From NCBI GenBank assembly GCA_003510345.1, contig DOMW01000063.1, positions 1-19,841 of the forward strand: 19,841 bases of DNA. The letters are read 5' to 3'. The position numbers and the translations under genes are program-made. Under the pieces are notes generated by a model that did no database searches, had not been told where the DNA came from, and saw only the letters and a list, made by a program, of their open reading frames with translations. Origin of the DNA: Clostridiales bacterium (GTDB lineage: Bacteria; Bacillota; Clostridia; Christensenellales; Christensenellaceae). This document shows positions 1-7,472 of the stretch, one piece after another. Position 1 is the first letter of the stretch, and each line of letters opens with the position of its first letter.

Positions 1-6
1 CGCGCA

Positions 7-56
7 GCGCGGGAAAGGTTGAATCCATCAACATAAGAAGCCTGTACCGCCCGGCG
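7..56. repeat. 50-bp dispersed repeat, copy 1
   Basis: This 50-bp stretch just downstream of the phosphohexomutase gene matches 15534-15583 in direct orientation at 43 of 50 positions without gaps. The most conserved part is ACATAAGAAG, followed by a CTGT and a CCGCCCG block. It lies in the 3' flank of the minus-strand operon, so it could be transcribed as the end of that mRNA. No coding frame in it is convincing. The match was found by eye, so further, more diverged copies may exist. Confidence 0.75.
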
Positions 57-77
57 AGCCAATAGCTTCACCCACGG

Positions 78-1781
78 TTACGCCAGCACCTTTTGCACAT
101 CCGCCTGTATCCGCGCAAACACTTCGCCCGCCTGCGCCTCGTCCGCGCATTTCAAGGAATAGTATACCTTTAACTTTGGTTCCGTGCCGGAAGGGCGCAC
201 CACAACGGAAGAACCGCCCACAAGGTGCAGGCCGATGACATCCGACGCGGGCAGGGTAAGCGGCTCGCTCTTGCCGCCGCACGTTTTGGTCTGTGTGAGA
301 TAGTCGCACACACAGGAGATTTCCATGCCGCCCACCATCTCGGGCGGGTTTTTGCGCAGCGCGTCCATGATGCCCGTCATTTGCCGCATACCGCCGGGGC
401 CGGTGTATCCCGTGCTTTCAAGCCGGTCAAAGTAGTAGCCGTGCTTTTTATACAGCGACGCCATCACGTCCAAAAGCGTTTTGCCCTCCCGCTTGTAATA
501 CGCGGCCATCTCGCAAATGAGCATGGAAGCATTGACGGCGTCCTTATCGCGCGCATACGTGCCCGAAAGATACCCGTAGCTTTCCTCAAAACCAAAGATA
601 TACCGGTCTTGCCCGCCCTCCTGCTCAAGCAGGCCGATCTGCTCGCCTATGAATTTGAAGCCCGTCAGCACATTGCGCAATTCGACGCCATATTCGTCCG
701 CGACCGATTGCGCCATCTCCGTGGTGACGATCGTCTTTACGGCGACAGGGTTTTGGGGCATCGTTCCATTTTTTCGCCGCATCGCGCATATAAAGTCAAA
801 CAGCAGCACGCCGATCTGGTTTCCTGTCAAAAGAACCGGTTCCGCGCCCCGCCGCGCCGCCACGCCCACACGGTCACAGTCCGGGTCGGTGGCAAGCAGC
901 AGGTCGGCGTTTTCGCTTTGCATGAGCGCAAGCGCAAGCGTAAGCGCGTCTTTTTCTTCCGGGTTGGGGTAGGGGCAGGTGGTAAAATCAGGGTCTGGCA
1001 TTTCCTGCTCTTTTACCACATGCAGGCGCGAGACGCCGATCTCGCTTAAAATGCGCTTCACCGGCTTTTGCCCCGTTCCGCAAAGCGGGGAATAGGCCAC
1101 CGCAAGGTCCGCTTCCGCCGTTTTGGAAAACACGCTTTGTCTGCGCACTTCCTCAAAATACTTTTCTATGACAGGCTCGCCGATGTATTCCAGCACACCG
1201 CGCAAGAGCGCGTCGTTGCAATGGATGGAACGCACGCCGGAAAATATATCCACGCCATCGATGAATCCGGTGATCTTTTCAGCCGCGGGAAGCGTGATCT
1301 GGCAGCCGTCGTCCCCATACACCTTGTAGCCGTTGTATTCCGCCGGGTTGTGGCTGGCGGTGATCACAATACCCGCGGAGCACGAAAGCTCACGCACCGC
1401 GAATGAAAGCATGGGCGTGGGCGCAAGGCTCCCAAACATACGAACGTGTATGCCGTTTGCCGCAAACACCTCGGCTGCGGCGTCCGCAAACACTTCGGAA
1501 TTTCTGCGGCTGTCGAAAGCGACCGCGACGCTGGGATGGGCGGATTCCTGCATCAGATAATAGGCCAGCCCCTGCGACGCTTTTTTAACAGTGAACACGT
1601 TCATGCGGTTATCGCCTGCGCCAATGAGCCCCCGAAGGCCGCCTGTGCCAAAAGACAGGTTTTTATAAAAGCGGTCTTCTATTTGCTTTTCGTCGTCGGC
1701 TATGCGGTCAAGCTCCGCCATAAGTTCCCTGTTCCCGCCGGCAAACTCCCGCCATTCCCGGTAACGCTCAATATATTCCAT
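78..1781 (-). CDS. Phosphoglucomutase/phosphomannomutase (alpha-D-phosphohexomutase)
   Basis: This 567-residue cytoplasmic enzyme interconverts hexose-6-phosphate and hexose-1-phosphate through a phosphoserine intermediate. The four family signatures are present in order. TASHNP at 141-146 contains catalytic Ser143. DPDCDR at 299-304 binds Mg2+. GFEESYGYL at 397-405 is the sugar-specificity loop. RPSGTEPK at 529-536 grips the phosphate. The length fits the long Firmicutes PgcA-type mutases. The ATG has GGAGG a few bases upstream. It is last in the five-gene minus-strand run, 71 bp after the mannose-6-phosphate isomerase. With no other mutase in the run, it probably makes mannose-1-phosphate for the ManC enzyme as well as glucose-1-phosphate; that dual role is inference from context. 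No signal peptide or damage is seen. Confidence 0.95.
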   Translation of the reverse strand: MEYIERYREWREFAGGNRELMAELDRIADDEKQIEDRFYKNLSFGTGGLRGLIGAGDNRMNVFTVKKASQGLAYYLMQESAHPSVAVAFDSRRNSEVFADAAAEVFAANGIHVRMFGSLAPTPMLSFAVRELSCSAGIVITASHNPAEYNGYKVYGDDGCQITLPAAEKITGFIDGVDIFSGVRSIHCNDALLRGVLEYIGEPVIEKYFEEVRRQSVFSKTAEADLAVAYSPLCGTGQKPVKRILSEIGVSRLHVVKEQEMPDPDFTTCPYPNPEEKDALTLALALMQSENADLLLATDPDCDRVGVAARRGAEPVLLTGNQIGVLLFDFICAMRRKNGTMPQNPVAVKTIVTTEMAQSVADEYGVELRNVLTGFKFIGEQIGLLEQEGGQDRYIFGFEESYGYLSGTYARDKDAVNASMLICEMAAYYKREGKTLLDVMASLYKKHGYYFDRLESTGYTGPGGMRQMTGIMDALRKNPPEMVGGMEISCVCDYLTQTKTCGGKSEPLTLPASDVIGLHLVGGSSVVVRPSGTEPKLKVYYSLKCADEAQAGEVFARIQADVQKVLA

Positions 1782-1836
1782 ACACCCTCCGCTTACTTAG
1801 AGCACCCCCCAATGATAGCCCTCCCAAGCTGTCCTG

Positions 1837-1857
1837 TTTAATCAGTGGTTACCTAAA
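1837..1857 (+). repeat. 21-bp dispersed motif, copy A
   Basis: One of four copies of a motif that reads TTTAATCAGTG, then about four variable bases, then ACCTAAA. This copy overlaps the end of the isomerase gene: read on the minus strand, its TTTAG supplies the last bases of the Ile codon and the TAG stop. The other copies are at 10462-10482, 15647-15666 and, inverted, 19742-19759. Confidence 0.7.
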
Positions 1858-2770
1858 TCAATACCAAAAGCAATTTCGCGGTTCCTTCCATCGAATACCG
1901 CCCCAGCCCGGCGGGAATAAAAAGGCTCCGCCCTTTTCCAATACGGTTTTCCCCGACGGCAAAATCCCCCTCCAGACAGAGGATATAGTGAAAACCGCTT
2001 TCATCCGCGCAAAATTCGCGGCTGCCGTTCAGATCGATTTCCCGCACGGAAAACGGGCCGCAGTCCATCAGGCGGTCGCCGCTGTCTTCCATCCATTCCT
2101 TGCGCCCGGTGTTTGCGCGGAACACATCCGCCGCCTGCGCCAGGTGCAGTTCGCGCGGCCTGCCATCTTTATCCGTGCGGCCAAAATCGTAAATGCGGTA
2201 CGTGACGTTGCAGTTTGTGCCGATTTCGGCGACCGTCATACTGCTGCCGATCGCGTGGATCGTACCCGGCTCGATCAAAAACGCGTCGCCTTTGCGCACG
2301 GGAAAGCGGTAAAGCACATCGGTGATGCTGCCGTCTTTCGCGCGGCGCAGTAATTCTTCTTTTGAAAGCGCCCCTGCACCGCAGTAAAGCGCGGCGTCTT
2401 TTTCGCAATCCGCGATATACCAGAATTCCGTCTTGCCCGCGCAATTGTGATGCATCCGGGCATACGCGTCGCCCGGATGCACCTGAATGGACAGGGACTC
2501 CGCGGTGTCGATCAGCTTGACCAAAAGGGGCAGTTCCCCGTTCGCGTTTACGCCAAGCACCCCCGGCCCTTCCGCGAGAAGATAATCGCGCAATGTCCGC
2601 CCCGCGTACGCGCCGTTTTCGACCGTGCAATCGCCCTGTTCGTGCACCGAAAGCTCCCAGCTCTCAGCGATTTTTTCGAGCGGGCTTATTTTACCATACT
2701 CCTGTTTCAGTTTTTCGCCGCCCCAAAGGTTTTCCTTAAAAACGGGCAGTAAAAGCATTGGATATCGCAT
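1853..2770 (-). CDS. manA: Mannose-6-phosphate isomerase, class I
   Basis: This zinc-dependent cytoplasmic isomerase interconverts fructose-6-phosphate and mannose-6-phosphate. The 305-residue protein matches the short Bacillus-type class I form. The N-terminal PVFKENLWGG is typical of the family. The metal ligands are visible as QVHPGD (Gln96, His98), Glu115 in KTEFWY, and His172 in EPGTIHAIG. The C-terminal half is the usual cupin-like domain. A GGAGG lies about 13 bases before the ATG, slightly far but usable. It follows the coiled-coil glycosyltransferase by 40 bp and precedes the phosphohexomutase by 71 bp. It supplies the first dedicated step toward GDP-mannose. Its TAG stop lies inside a dispersed 21-bp repeat motif, so the last codon may have been set by that element. 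Confidence 0.95.
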   Translation of the reverse strand: MRYPMLLLPVFKENLWGGEKLKQEYGKISPLEKIAESWELSVHEQGDCTVENGAYAGRTLRDYLLAEGPGVLGVNANGELPLLVKLIDTAESLSIQVHPGDAYARMHHNCAGKTEFWYIADCEKDAALYCGAGALSKEELLRRAKDGSITDVLYRFPVRKGDAFLIEPGTIHAIGSSMTVAEIGTNCNVTYRIYDFGRTDKDGRPRELHLAQAADVFRANTGRKEWMEDSGDRLMDCGPFSVREIDLNGSREFCADESGFHYILCLEGDFAVGENRIGKGRSLFIPAGLGRYSMEGTAKLLLVLI

Positions 2771-2810
2771 TTTCGTAGACTTTCCTCCATCTGTTGTGTT
2801 ATCTGTTGAT

Positions 2811-4187
2811 CTAATCGCTGTTCAATGAGTCGATCAGTTTCTCCATCATTCTCTTCGTACCAGCATAGGAAAAATATTTTGCCACGTAGTTTTGCAGCGC
2901 GGTTCTTTCCTTTTCCCATTCCCGCCCGTCCGTATATTTTTCTACGACCTGCGCCGCGAATTGCTCTGCGGTATCCGCGGGCCGCATGATCTTATCGATA
3001 TCCGGCAACCCCTCCATACCGATCGCGGTGGAAACGATAGGCGTTCCGTAATAAGCCGCCTCCACCAGTTTACCCTTCACGCCCGCACCATAGCGCAACG
3101 GAACGACGCAGAGCCTGCTTGCATGGTAAAGACCGGCCAGCGCTTGTTCTTCCAAAAACCCCCGGACCCGTATGCGGTCTTCCGCCAAACCGAGCAACTC
3201 CCGCGGAGGGCCGGATCCAACGATATCAAGGCAAATGTCCGGCAATTCCCGTTGTATGAGCGGAAACACTTTCGTTATAAACCAGAGTATACCATCCACA
3301 TTCGGCTTATGGGCAAACCCGCCGACGAAAAGCAGGTTTTTCGTGCCGCCAAACGGCGTTTCCCGTTTGGGAACATCCTGATAAAAAAACAACGGCGCCG
3401 CCTGTGCCCGGATATGAAATTCCCGTCGGACGATCTCCACTTCTTTGTCGCTGAACAGCAGCACGGCGTCCGCGTCGCTCATCACGACAAATTCCGTGGC
3501 CCGGGTCTCCTCCAGCTGCCGTTCGGTAACTGTTCGATCTCCCGCGTCTATTGCACGCTGTTCACGCAGAAATTGCAAATCCATCCCAAAATAAATAGCC
3601 CTCGCCTTTGTGTTTTCCCGCACAAAGCGCTGGAATGTATAGGCCGGCCCCGGGCGGCTAAAAACCGCGAGGGCAATATGCTTTTTGTTTTGCAGCACCC
3701 ATTCCCGCCAATGCCGGGCGTAATATTCCCCGCTCAATATGGTTACGCCCCGTCTTTCGAGGGCGGAAGCATATGGCTGGGGCGCTTCAAAGTCCGCGCC
3801 CAGGCAAACGACGGGGTAGCCCATCTCCCGCAGCAGGCAGATATACTGAAACATGCTTCTTGACCCTGCGTCCCTGTCTTCCATCGGAATATGCCGGTCA
3901 ACCACAAGCACAGCCGGTTGCTTCAGGCAAAGCCCGCCCGCCCCGGGCGGAATGATTGGAGCCTGCCGGTTCCCAAAAAAAAGCTGTTTGGCTTTCGCAA
4001 GGGGCTCGGTAAGCCGCCAGCGCCGGGAACGGTATACTTCCGCCAACTCCGCGTTGATGCGGTCGCGCGCCTGCTTGCAGTCCCGCAGCGCCGCCTCCTG
4101 CCGCGCGGCCTCCGCCTCCGCAATAAGGAGACGCGCTTTTAAATACTCCATATTCGGTTGCGCTTCCCGCCGGTTTGCGTCGTCCAT
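2811..4187 (-). CDS. GT4-type glycosyltransferase with N-terminal coiled coil
   Basis: This 458-residue protein is predicted to transfer a sugar, possibly mannose given its neighbours, from a nucleotide donor to a surface glycan. Residues about 10-55 are rich in Ala, Glu and Arg and look like a coiled coil. Next comes SRRWRLTEPLAK, a linker of the kind often seen between coiled coils and glycosyltransferase domains in surface-glycan clusters. The catalytic part starts near residue 92. The donor-binding half includes LLFVGGFAHKPN and the RYGAGVKGK...VEAAYYGTP segment, which keeps the second Glu of the GT4 EX7E pair; the first position appears to be Ala. I chose the ATG at 4187 over a TTG at 4205 because GGAAGGG sits 8 bases before the ATG. 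It lies 22 bp after manC. No membrane segment or signal peptide is seen. Acceptor and linkage cannot be told. Confidence 0.85.
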   Translation of the reverse strand: MDDANRREAQPNMEYLKARLLIAEAEAARQEAALRDCKQARDRINAELAEVYRSRRWRLTEPLAKAKQLFFGNRQAPIIPPGAGGLCLKQPAVLVVDRHIPMEDRDAGSRSMFQYICLLREMGYPVVCLGADFEAPQPYASALERRGVTILSGEYYARHWREWVLQNKKHIALAVFSRPGPAYTFQRFVRENTKARAIYFGMDLQFLREQRAIDAGDRTVTERQLEETRATEFVVMSDADAVLLFSDKEVEIVRREFHIRAQAAPLFFYQDVPKRETPFGGTKNLLFVGGFAHKPNVDGILWFITKVFPLIQRELPDICLDIVGSGPPRELLGLAEDRIRVRGFLEEQALAGLYHASRLCVVPLRYGAGVKGKLVEAAYYGTPIVSTAIGMEGLPDIDKIMRPADTAEQFAAQVVEKYTDGREWEKERTALQNYVAKYFSYAGTKRMMEKLIDSLNSD

Positions 4188-4209
4188 ACTAAAAACCCTT
4201 CCCAAGGGG

Positions 4210-5256
4210 TTACTTTTGCCGCAATTGTTTCGCGATGCCGCCTACCTGCTCTGAGCAATCCTTCCGCGCGACCAGTATCGTATGTTCGCTCTCCACAATG
4301 ACAAGGTCGCTCAGCCCAATGCACACGATGCGTTTACTTCCGTTTATATAGCAGTTTTTTGTGTCACGCGAAATCACATTGCCATGCAGCACGTTTCCGT
4401 CCGCGTCCTGCGTACTCTCCTCGTGCAGGCTTTGGTACCCGCCCACATCGCTCCATCCAAACGCGGACGGTATGCAAAACACTTTGGAAGAACGCTCCAT
4501 AATGGCGTAGTCGATGGAAATCGCGGGCGACTGCGCAAAGGCTTTTGCGACGTCCTCTTTGGCGTCGGGGTTGACCCCGGAAAAACAACGGTAGATTTCT
4601 TCGCAATGTATTTGAAATTCCTGTATCATCGTATCGGCGCGGAACACGAACATGCCGCTGTTCCACAGGTATTTACCGGCTTCGAGATATTTCCGCGCGG
4701 TTTTTGCGTCCGGCTTTTCGCGGAACGCGGTCACTTTCTTCACAATTTTGTTTGCGGAAAAGACCATATCGTCTATCTCGATATACCCGTACCCTGTTTC
4801 AGCGCGGGTCGGCAGTATTCCAAACGTAATGACGCCGCCTTTTTTCGCGGCGTTCGTGGCAGTGTCCAGCGCTTCCAGAAATTCAGGTTCGTTCCGGATC
4901 ACATGATCGGAAGGCGTCACCACCATCACCGTGCTGCCGCCAAAATCGCGCTCTACCTTCATGGCCGCCCAGAGAATACAGGGCGCTGTGTTTTTTGCCT
5001 GCGGTTCGGCCAATATGTTTATCTTTCCGTCAAAATCTTCGTCGGCCAGCGCGCGGTACTTTTCCCCGGTCAAAACATACTGCCTTTCCAGCGGAACGCG
5101 CGGCAGGAACCGGTTGCTCGTTTCCACGATCAGGCTGTCGTCGGAAAACAGCTTCAAAAACTGTTTGGGCATGTCATGCCCGGAAAGCGGCCAAAGGCGT
5201 GTACCCGCCCCTCCCGCTAAAATGATGCTGCATACCTTTGTACTGTTTTCATTCAT
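4210..5256 (-). CDS. manC: Mannose-1-phosphate guanylyltransferase
   Basis: This 348-residue cytoplasmic enzyme makes GDP-mannose from GTP and mannose-1-phosphate. The nucleotide-binding signature ILAGGAGTRLWPLS is at 12-25 and is followed by MPKQF at 29-33. EPQAKNTAPC begins near 84, TPSDH is at 114-118, and the sugar-site GWSDVG lies in the second half. All are typical of the family. It has only the guanylyltransferase domain and a short C-terminal part, without the fused isomerase cupin of bifunctional AlgA/ManC proteins, which fits the presence of a separate manA nearby. Its ATG overlaps the stop of the upstream glycosyltransferase (ATGA), suggesting translational coupling, and AAGGAAG lies 8 bases upstream. 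It should feed GDP-mannose to the two glycosyltransferases on either side. Confidence 0.94.
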   Translation of the reverse strand: MNENSTKVCSIILAGGAGTRLWPLSGHDMPKQFLKLFSDDSLIVETSNRFLPRVPLERQYVLTGEKYRALADEDFDGKINILAEPQAKNTAPCILWAAMKVERDFGGSTVMVVTPSDHVIRNEPEFLEALDTATNAAKKGGVITFGILPTRAETGYGYIEIDDMVFSANKIVKKVTAFREKPDAKTARKYLEAGKYLWNSGMFVFRADTMIQEFQIHCEEIYRCFSGVNPDAKEDVAKAFAQSPAISIDYAIMERSSKVFCIPSAFGWSDVGGYQSLHEESTQDADGNVLHGNVISRDTKNCYINGSKRIVCIGLSDLVIVESEHTILVARKDCSEQVGGIAKQLRQK

Positions 5257-6461
5257 AGATCCGTCTTCCTTTTTTCAATAATCCGGCCGATCAACTGCCC
5301 GATGGACGCAATGATCGCTTCCCATTTATAGTTTTGGCGCACATATTCCTCGCCGCGCGCCCCGGCCTCTTGCGCCCATGCCCTGTCGCCCGTTACTTTT
5401 TGTATTGCCTGCTCCAATTCATCCCGCGAGGCATAGCAGAGCCCGCCATTGCTTTTCTCAATGTGCGATTTTAAAACAGCGGACCTGCCACAGCAAATAA
5501 CCGGCGTCTTAAGCTTCATCGCTTCCAGCGTCACAATGCTGAGGCTTTCGTTTTGCGAGGGCTGCACCAAGGCGGCCGCGTGCTTCATCAGCGCATATTT
5601 TTCTTCGTCCGCCACAAACCCGGCATACGAAATATCGGCGCGCGCGGGTAGTTCCATTTCATTTTTCCCGGTAAGCAGAAGTTTCAGCCCGCCGGGATGC
5701 CGCTCTTTGTAGGCAACAAAATCTCGAACCAGCGCATCACAATTCTTGGTTTCGTCAATGCGCCCCGCGTACAGCAGATACGGATCCCCTCCCGTATATT
5801 TTTGAACCAACTCCACGCTGTGCCCCGGCAGGTGGATATCATCCACCCCCGCGCCCGTCACGATGCTTGGGATGCGCGCGTTCCCGAAAAACCCCTGCAC
5901 AAATTCTCTTTCTTCTTCCGTCAGGTAGATCAGCCCCTGCGGAAGCACAAACAAACGCTTAAAATAATTGCACTTCCTAAGCGGCGGCTCGTCATGCGCC
6001 GTGGGTAAAAAAACCGCTTTTTCCGGCGCGCAGGGCATACCAAACGTAGAGTTATAGTAATGATACCCAACAAAAACAAACAGATCGATATCCCGCCTGT
6101 TTTGCTTGATATACCGCAACATGCCGGGGCAATACGGGCCGACTTCCTTCAGCCATTTTTTCCCCAGCCGGTCGCTGTTTTTCGGGTTCCCGTATACCGC
6201 TTCGGTCAACCGCGCAATTTTGCCTTGCCGCCTTGGGTGCGCGGACGCGAAACGCACAACCGGCACACCGCCCACTGTCGTTTCACCCTCGGCGTAATAA
6301 TTATCCCACGTATTATAATCAACCGCGCACGAGGTTACGACCGATACATCGTACAATTCTTTCATGCGCTGCGCGTATTGCATGCACAAGGACTCCGCCC
6401 CGCCCACAATTTCGGTTCCGTAGCGCTGTATCACAAAACAAACTTTCGTTTTTTTATCCAT
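5253..6461 (-). CDS. GT4-family glycosyltransferase, first gene of the glycan operon
   Basis: This 402-residue GT-B enzyme transfers a sugar from a nucleotide donor; mannose is likely because manC is coupled to it. The N-terminal acceptor half has the GGAES motif at 20-24. The donor half begins near the YAGRID strand at 231-236 and has LLLTGK, then the EX7E motif (Glu305 and Glu313, in QNESLSIVTLEAMK). These are standard GT4 features. The start is uncertain. An ATG at 6503 would add 14 residues of odd composition. I prefer the ATG at 6461, where homology-like sequence begins, but the nearest GGAGG is more than 20 bases upstream and a TTG at 6467 is also possible. It ends in an ATGA overlap with manC. 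No signal peptide or membrane span is seen. The acceptor is unknown. Confidence 0.87.
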   Translation of the reverse strand: MDKKTKVCFVIQRYGTEIVGGAESLCMQYAQRMKELYDVSVVTSCAVDYNTWDNYYAEGETTVGGVPVVRFASAHPRRQGKIARLTEAVYGNPKNSDRLGKKWLKEVGPYCPGMLRYIKQNRRDIDLFVFVGYHYYNSTFGMPCAPEKAVFLPTAHDEPPLRKCNYFKRLFVLPQGLIYLTEEEREFVQGFFGNARIPSIVTGAGVDDIHLPGHSVELVQKYTGGDPYLLYAGRIDETKNCDALVRDFVAYKERHPGGLKLLLTGKNEMELPARADISYAGFVADEEKYALMKHAAALVQPSQNESLSIVTLEAMKLKTPVICCGRSAVLKSHIEKSNGGLCYASRDELEQAIQKVTGDRAWAQEAGARGEEYVRQNYKWEAIIASIGQLIGRIIEKRKTDL

Positions 6462-6520
6462 AGACAAACAAATAGTTCCGCTTGACACCTCCCCTGCGCC
6501 CAAAAGGGCTGATTGAAGGG

Positions 6521-6539
6521 CATTATTATTGTAATAATG
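6521..6539. promoter_or_regulatory. Perfect inverted repeat at the glycan operon start site (candidate operator)
   Basis: CATTATTA-TTG-TAATAATG is a perfect 8-bp inverted repeat with a 3-nt centre. It begins about 6 bases downstream of the -10 box on the minus strand, so it covers the expected transcription start. That position suits a repressor operator. Alternatively it is a small AU-rich hairpin at the 5' end of the mRNA. No binding protein can be assigned. Confidence 0.5.
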
Positions 6540-6544
6540 AAGCT

Positions 6545-6574
6545 ATTATACCCTATCCGCATGGGAACATGCAA
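6545..6574 (-). promoter_or_regulatory. Promoter of the GDP-mannose/glycosyltransferase operon
   Basis: On the minus strand a TTGCAT box (6569-6574) is followed, after an 18-bp spacer, by a perfect TATAAT (6545-6550). Transcription would start near 6538, leaving a leader of about 75 nt before the ATG at 6461. It is the only strong sigma-A-like promoter seen upstream of this run. All five genes downstream lie on the same strand with gaps of 71 bp or less. Confidence 0.65.
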
Positions 6575-6973
6575 GTTTTGAAATGAAGGGGGCGCGGCCT
6601 ATCGCGTTGCTATATCAATTCCAATTTAAAAGGATGGCCCGCCCTGTGAGCGATGCGAGCGTGCGATGCATTCCCTAAGTATGTCCGTCCAAATACGACC
6701 CTGTATTTCCTGTATTTATAGTACACAAATGTCTTGCGTTTGCTTTTTGGTATTCCTGTTGGGGGTGCGAAACGAGCGCGCCCCGATGGGCGATGCAGCG
6801 AGTGCAGTACCCGTTGCGTACAAGGTGAATTGCCCCACAGGGGCAGAAGGTGCCCTGGGGTATGTGGCGAGAGCAAACGCCGCAAGGTGCGCCGCCCGAA
6901 CCCATAACGAAGCGGGAACAAGAAGCCTGCGTTTCTAAGGACTCCCTTAAAGGCGCGGATAGTGTTACACGTC

Positions 6974-6994
6974 ATTGCGGGCTTGACCCGCAAT
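6974..6994. repeat. 21-nt hairpin repeat, copy 1
   Basis: ATTGCGGG and CCCGCAAT form a perfect 8-bp stem around the loop CTTGA. Two further copies with identical stems and different loops lie at 7023-7043 and 7221-7241. This is a REP-like intergenic hairpin of a kind widespread in bacterial genomes. Confidence 0.75.
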
Positions 6995-7022
6995 CCATGC
7001 TTAAATCCAGTCGGCTTAAAAG

Positions 7023-7043
7023 ATTGCGGGTTAAACCCGCAAT
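7023..7043. repeat. 21-nt hairpin repeat, copy 2
   Basis: The same 8-bp stem as at 6974-6994, with the loop TTAAA. It directly abuts the left end of the larger repeat element at 7044-7217. Confidence 0.75.
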
Positions 7044-7217
7044 GCAGAGTGTCAAAAAACCTAAAATACAGTAAAAATTTGATACTCTGCGCAGGCTGTC
7101 AAGAAAGGCCTAGGTGCAAGGAATCGCATAACCACGCGGGCGAGGCAGAATAACCGATTCGCCGAGGTCGCGTGGTTATGCGATGACGCCGCAGATGTCG
7201 TGCCTTTATTAACAGCC
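7044..7217 (-). repeat. Intergenic repeat element, copy with inserted hairpin
   Basis: Read on the minus strand, this element begins GGCTGTTAATAAAGGCA and later contains CTTGACAGCCTGCGC and AGGTTTTTTGACACTCTGC. The same order of blocks is found on the plus strand at 10355-10454. Relative to that copy it has about 65 extra bases, which form the hairpin at 7123-7184, and about 15 extra bases between the GCCTGCGC and AGGTTTTTT blocks. The two copies lie in inverted orientation on either side of the radical enzyme gene. It has no coding potential. Confidence 0.7.
7123..7184. repeat. 62-bp perfect-stem hairpin nested in a repeat
   Basis: ATCGCATAACCACGCG (7123-7138) and its exact complement at 7169-7184 form a 16-bp stem around a 30-nt loop. 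The loop has its own 5-bp stem (GGCGA with TCGCC). The paralogous repeat element at 10355-10454 has only about 5 bases at this place, so this looks like an insertion or a lost hairpin. No T-run follows it on either strand, so it is not a standard terminator. Confidence 0.75.
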
Positions 7218-7220
7218 TGG

Positions 7221-7241
7221 ATTGCGGGCCAAGCCCGCAAT
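7221..7241. repeat. 21-nt hairpin repeat, copy 3
   Basis: The same ATTGCGGG/CCCGCAAT stem with the loop CCAAG. It lies 3 bp from the right end of the larger element at 7044-7217, so that element is bracketed by two of these hairpins. Confidence 0.75.
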
Positions 7242-7472
7242 GACAGAATCGGGGAGGGAAACCGGTTTCCGCAAGGGTGGAAATTCTGAATCCCCCTGCC
7301 CCCCTCTTGACGCCCAGCGGCAGCGTCATAACTATCCGAGGTGAACAATGCTTCCCTTTTAACAATAGCGTAGCGCGAGTGCAACTCTCACCGCCCTAAC
7401 CTGGAGCATAGGTAAACCTTGCTGCACTGCCGCCCACAAAAAGACGCGCACCCTACATCAATCAGCGAAACC

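Larger units (their letters stand above)
6575..7472. other. Gene-poor, repeat-rich spacer
   Basis: About 900 bp between the glycan operon promoter and the radical enzyme gene hold no convincing gene. The part 6640-6960 is full of short GC-rich words such as GCGATGC and looks like a decayed or repeat-derived sequence. One Cys-rich frame on the minus strand (6675-6905, 76 residues) has three Cys pairs but no ribosome site. From 6974 to 7241 there are three 21-nt hairpins and a larger repeat element with a 62-bp hairpin inside it. The stretch 7245-7472 shows nothing beyond a weak 8-bp inverted repeat, GGAGCATA (7403-7410) with TATGCTCC (7481-7488). Confidence 0.6.

Noticed and set aside
225..1049. 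A 274-residue plus-strand frame opposite the phosphohexomutase
   Set aside because: Its composition is Arg/His-rich and it lacks any recognisable motif, while the opposite strand has all four mutase signatures.
4282..5220. A 312-residue plus-strand frame opposite manC
   Set aside because: It mirrors manC codons and has no domain or ribosome site; manC is unambiguous.
6610..6993. A 127-residue Arg-rich minus-strand frame in the repeat spacer
   Set aside because: It spans repeat sequence, starts inside the hairpin region, and has low-complexity Arg/Leu/Pro content typical of translated intergenic repeats.
7123..7184. Rho-independent terminator for the radical enzyme gene
   Set aside because: The stem is strong but has a 30-nt loop, no T-run follows on either strand, and it lies nearly 290 bp past the stop codon.
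6974..7241. CRISPR array
   Set aside because: Only three self-complementary 21-nt units occur with irregular spacing, and no cas gene is present.
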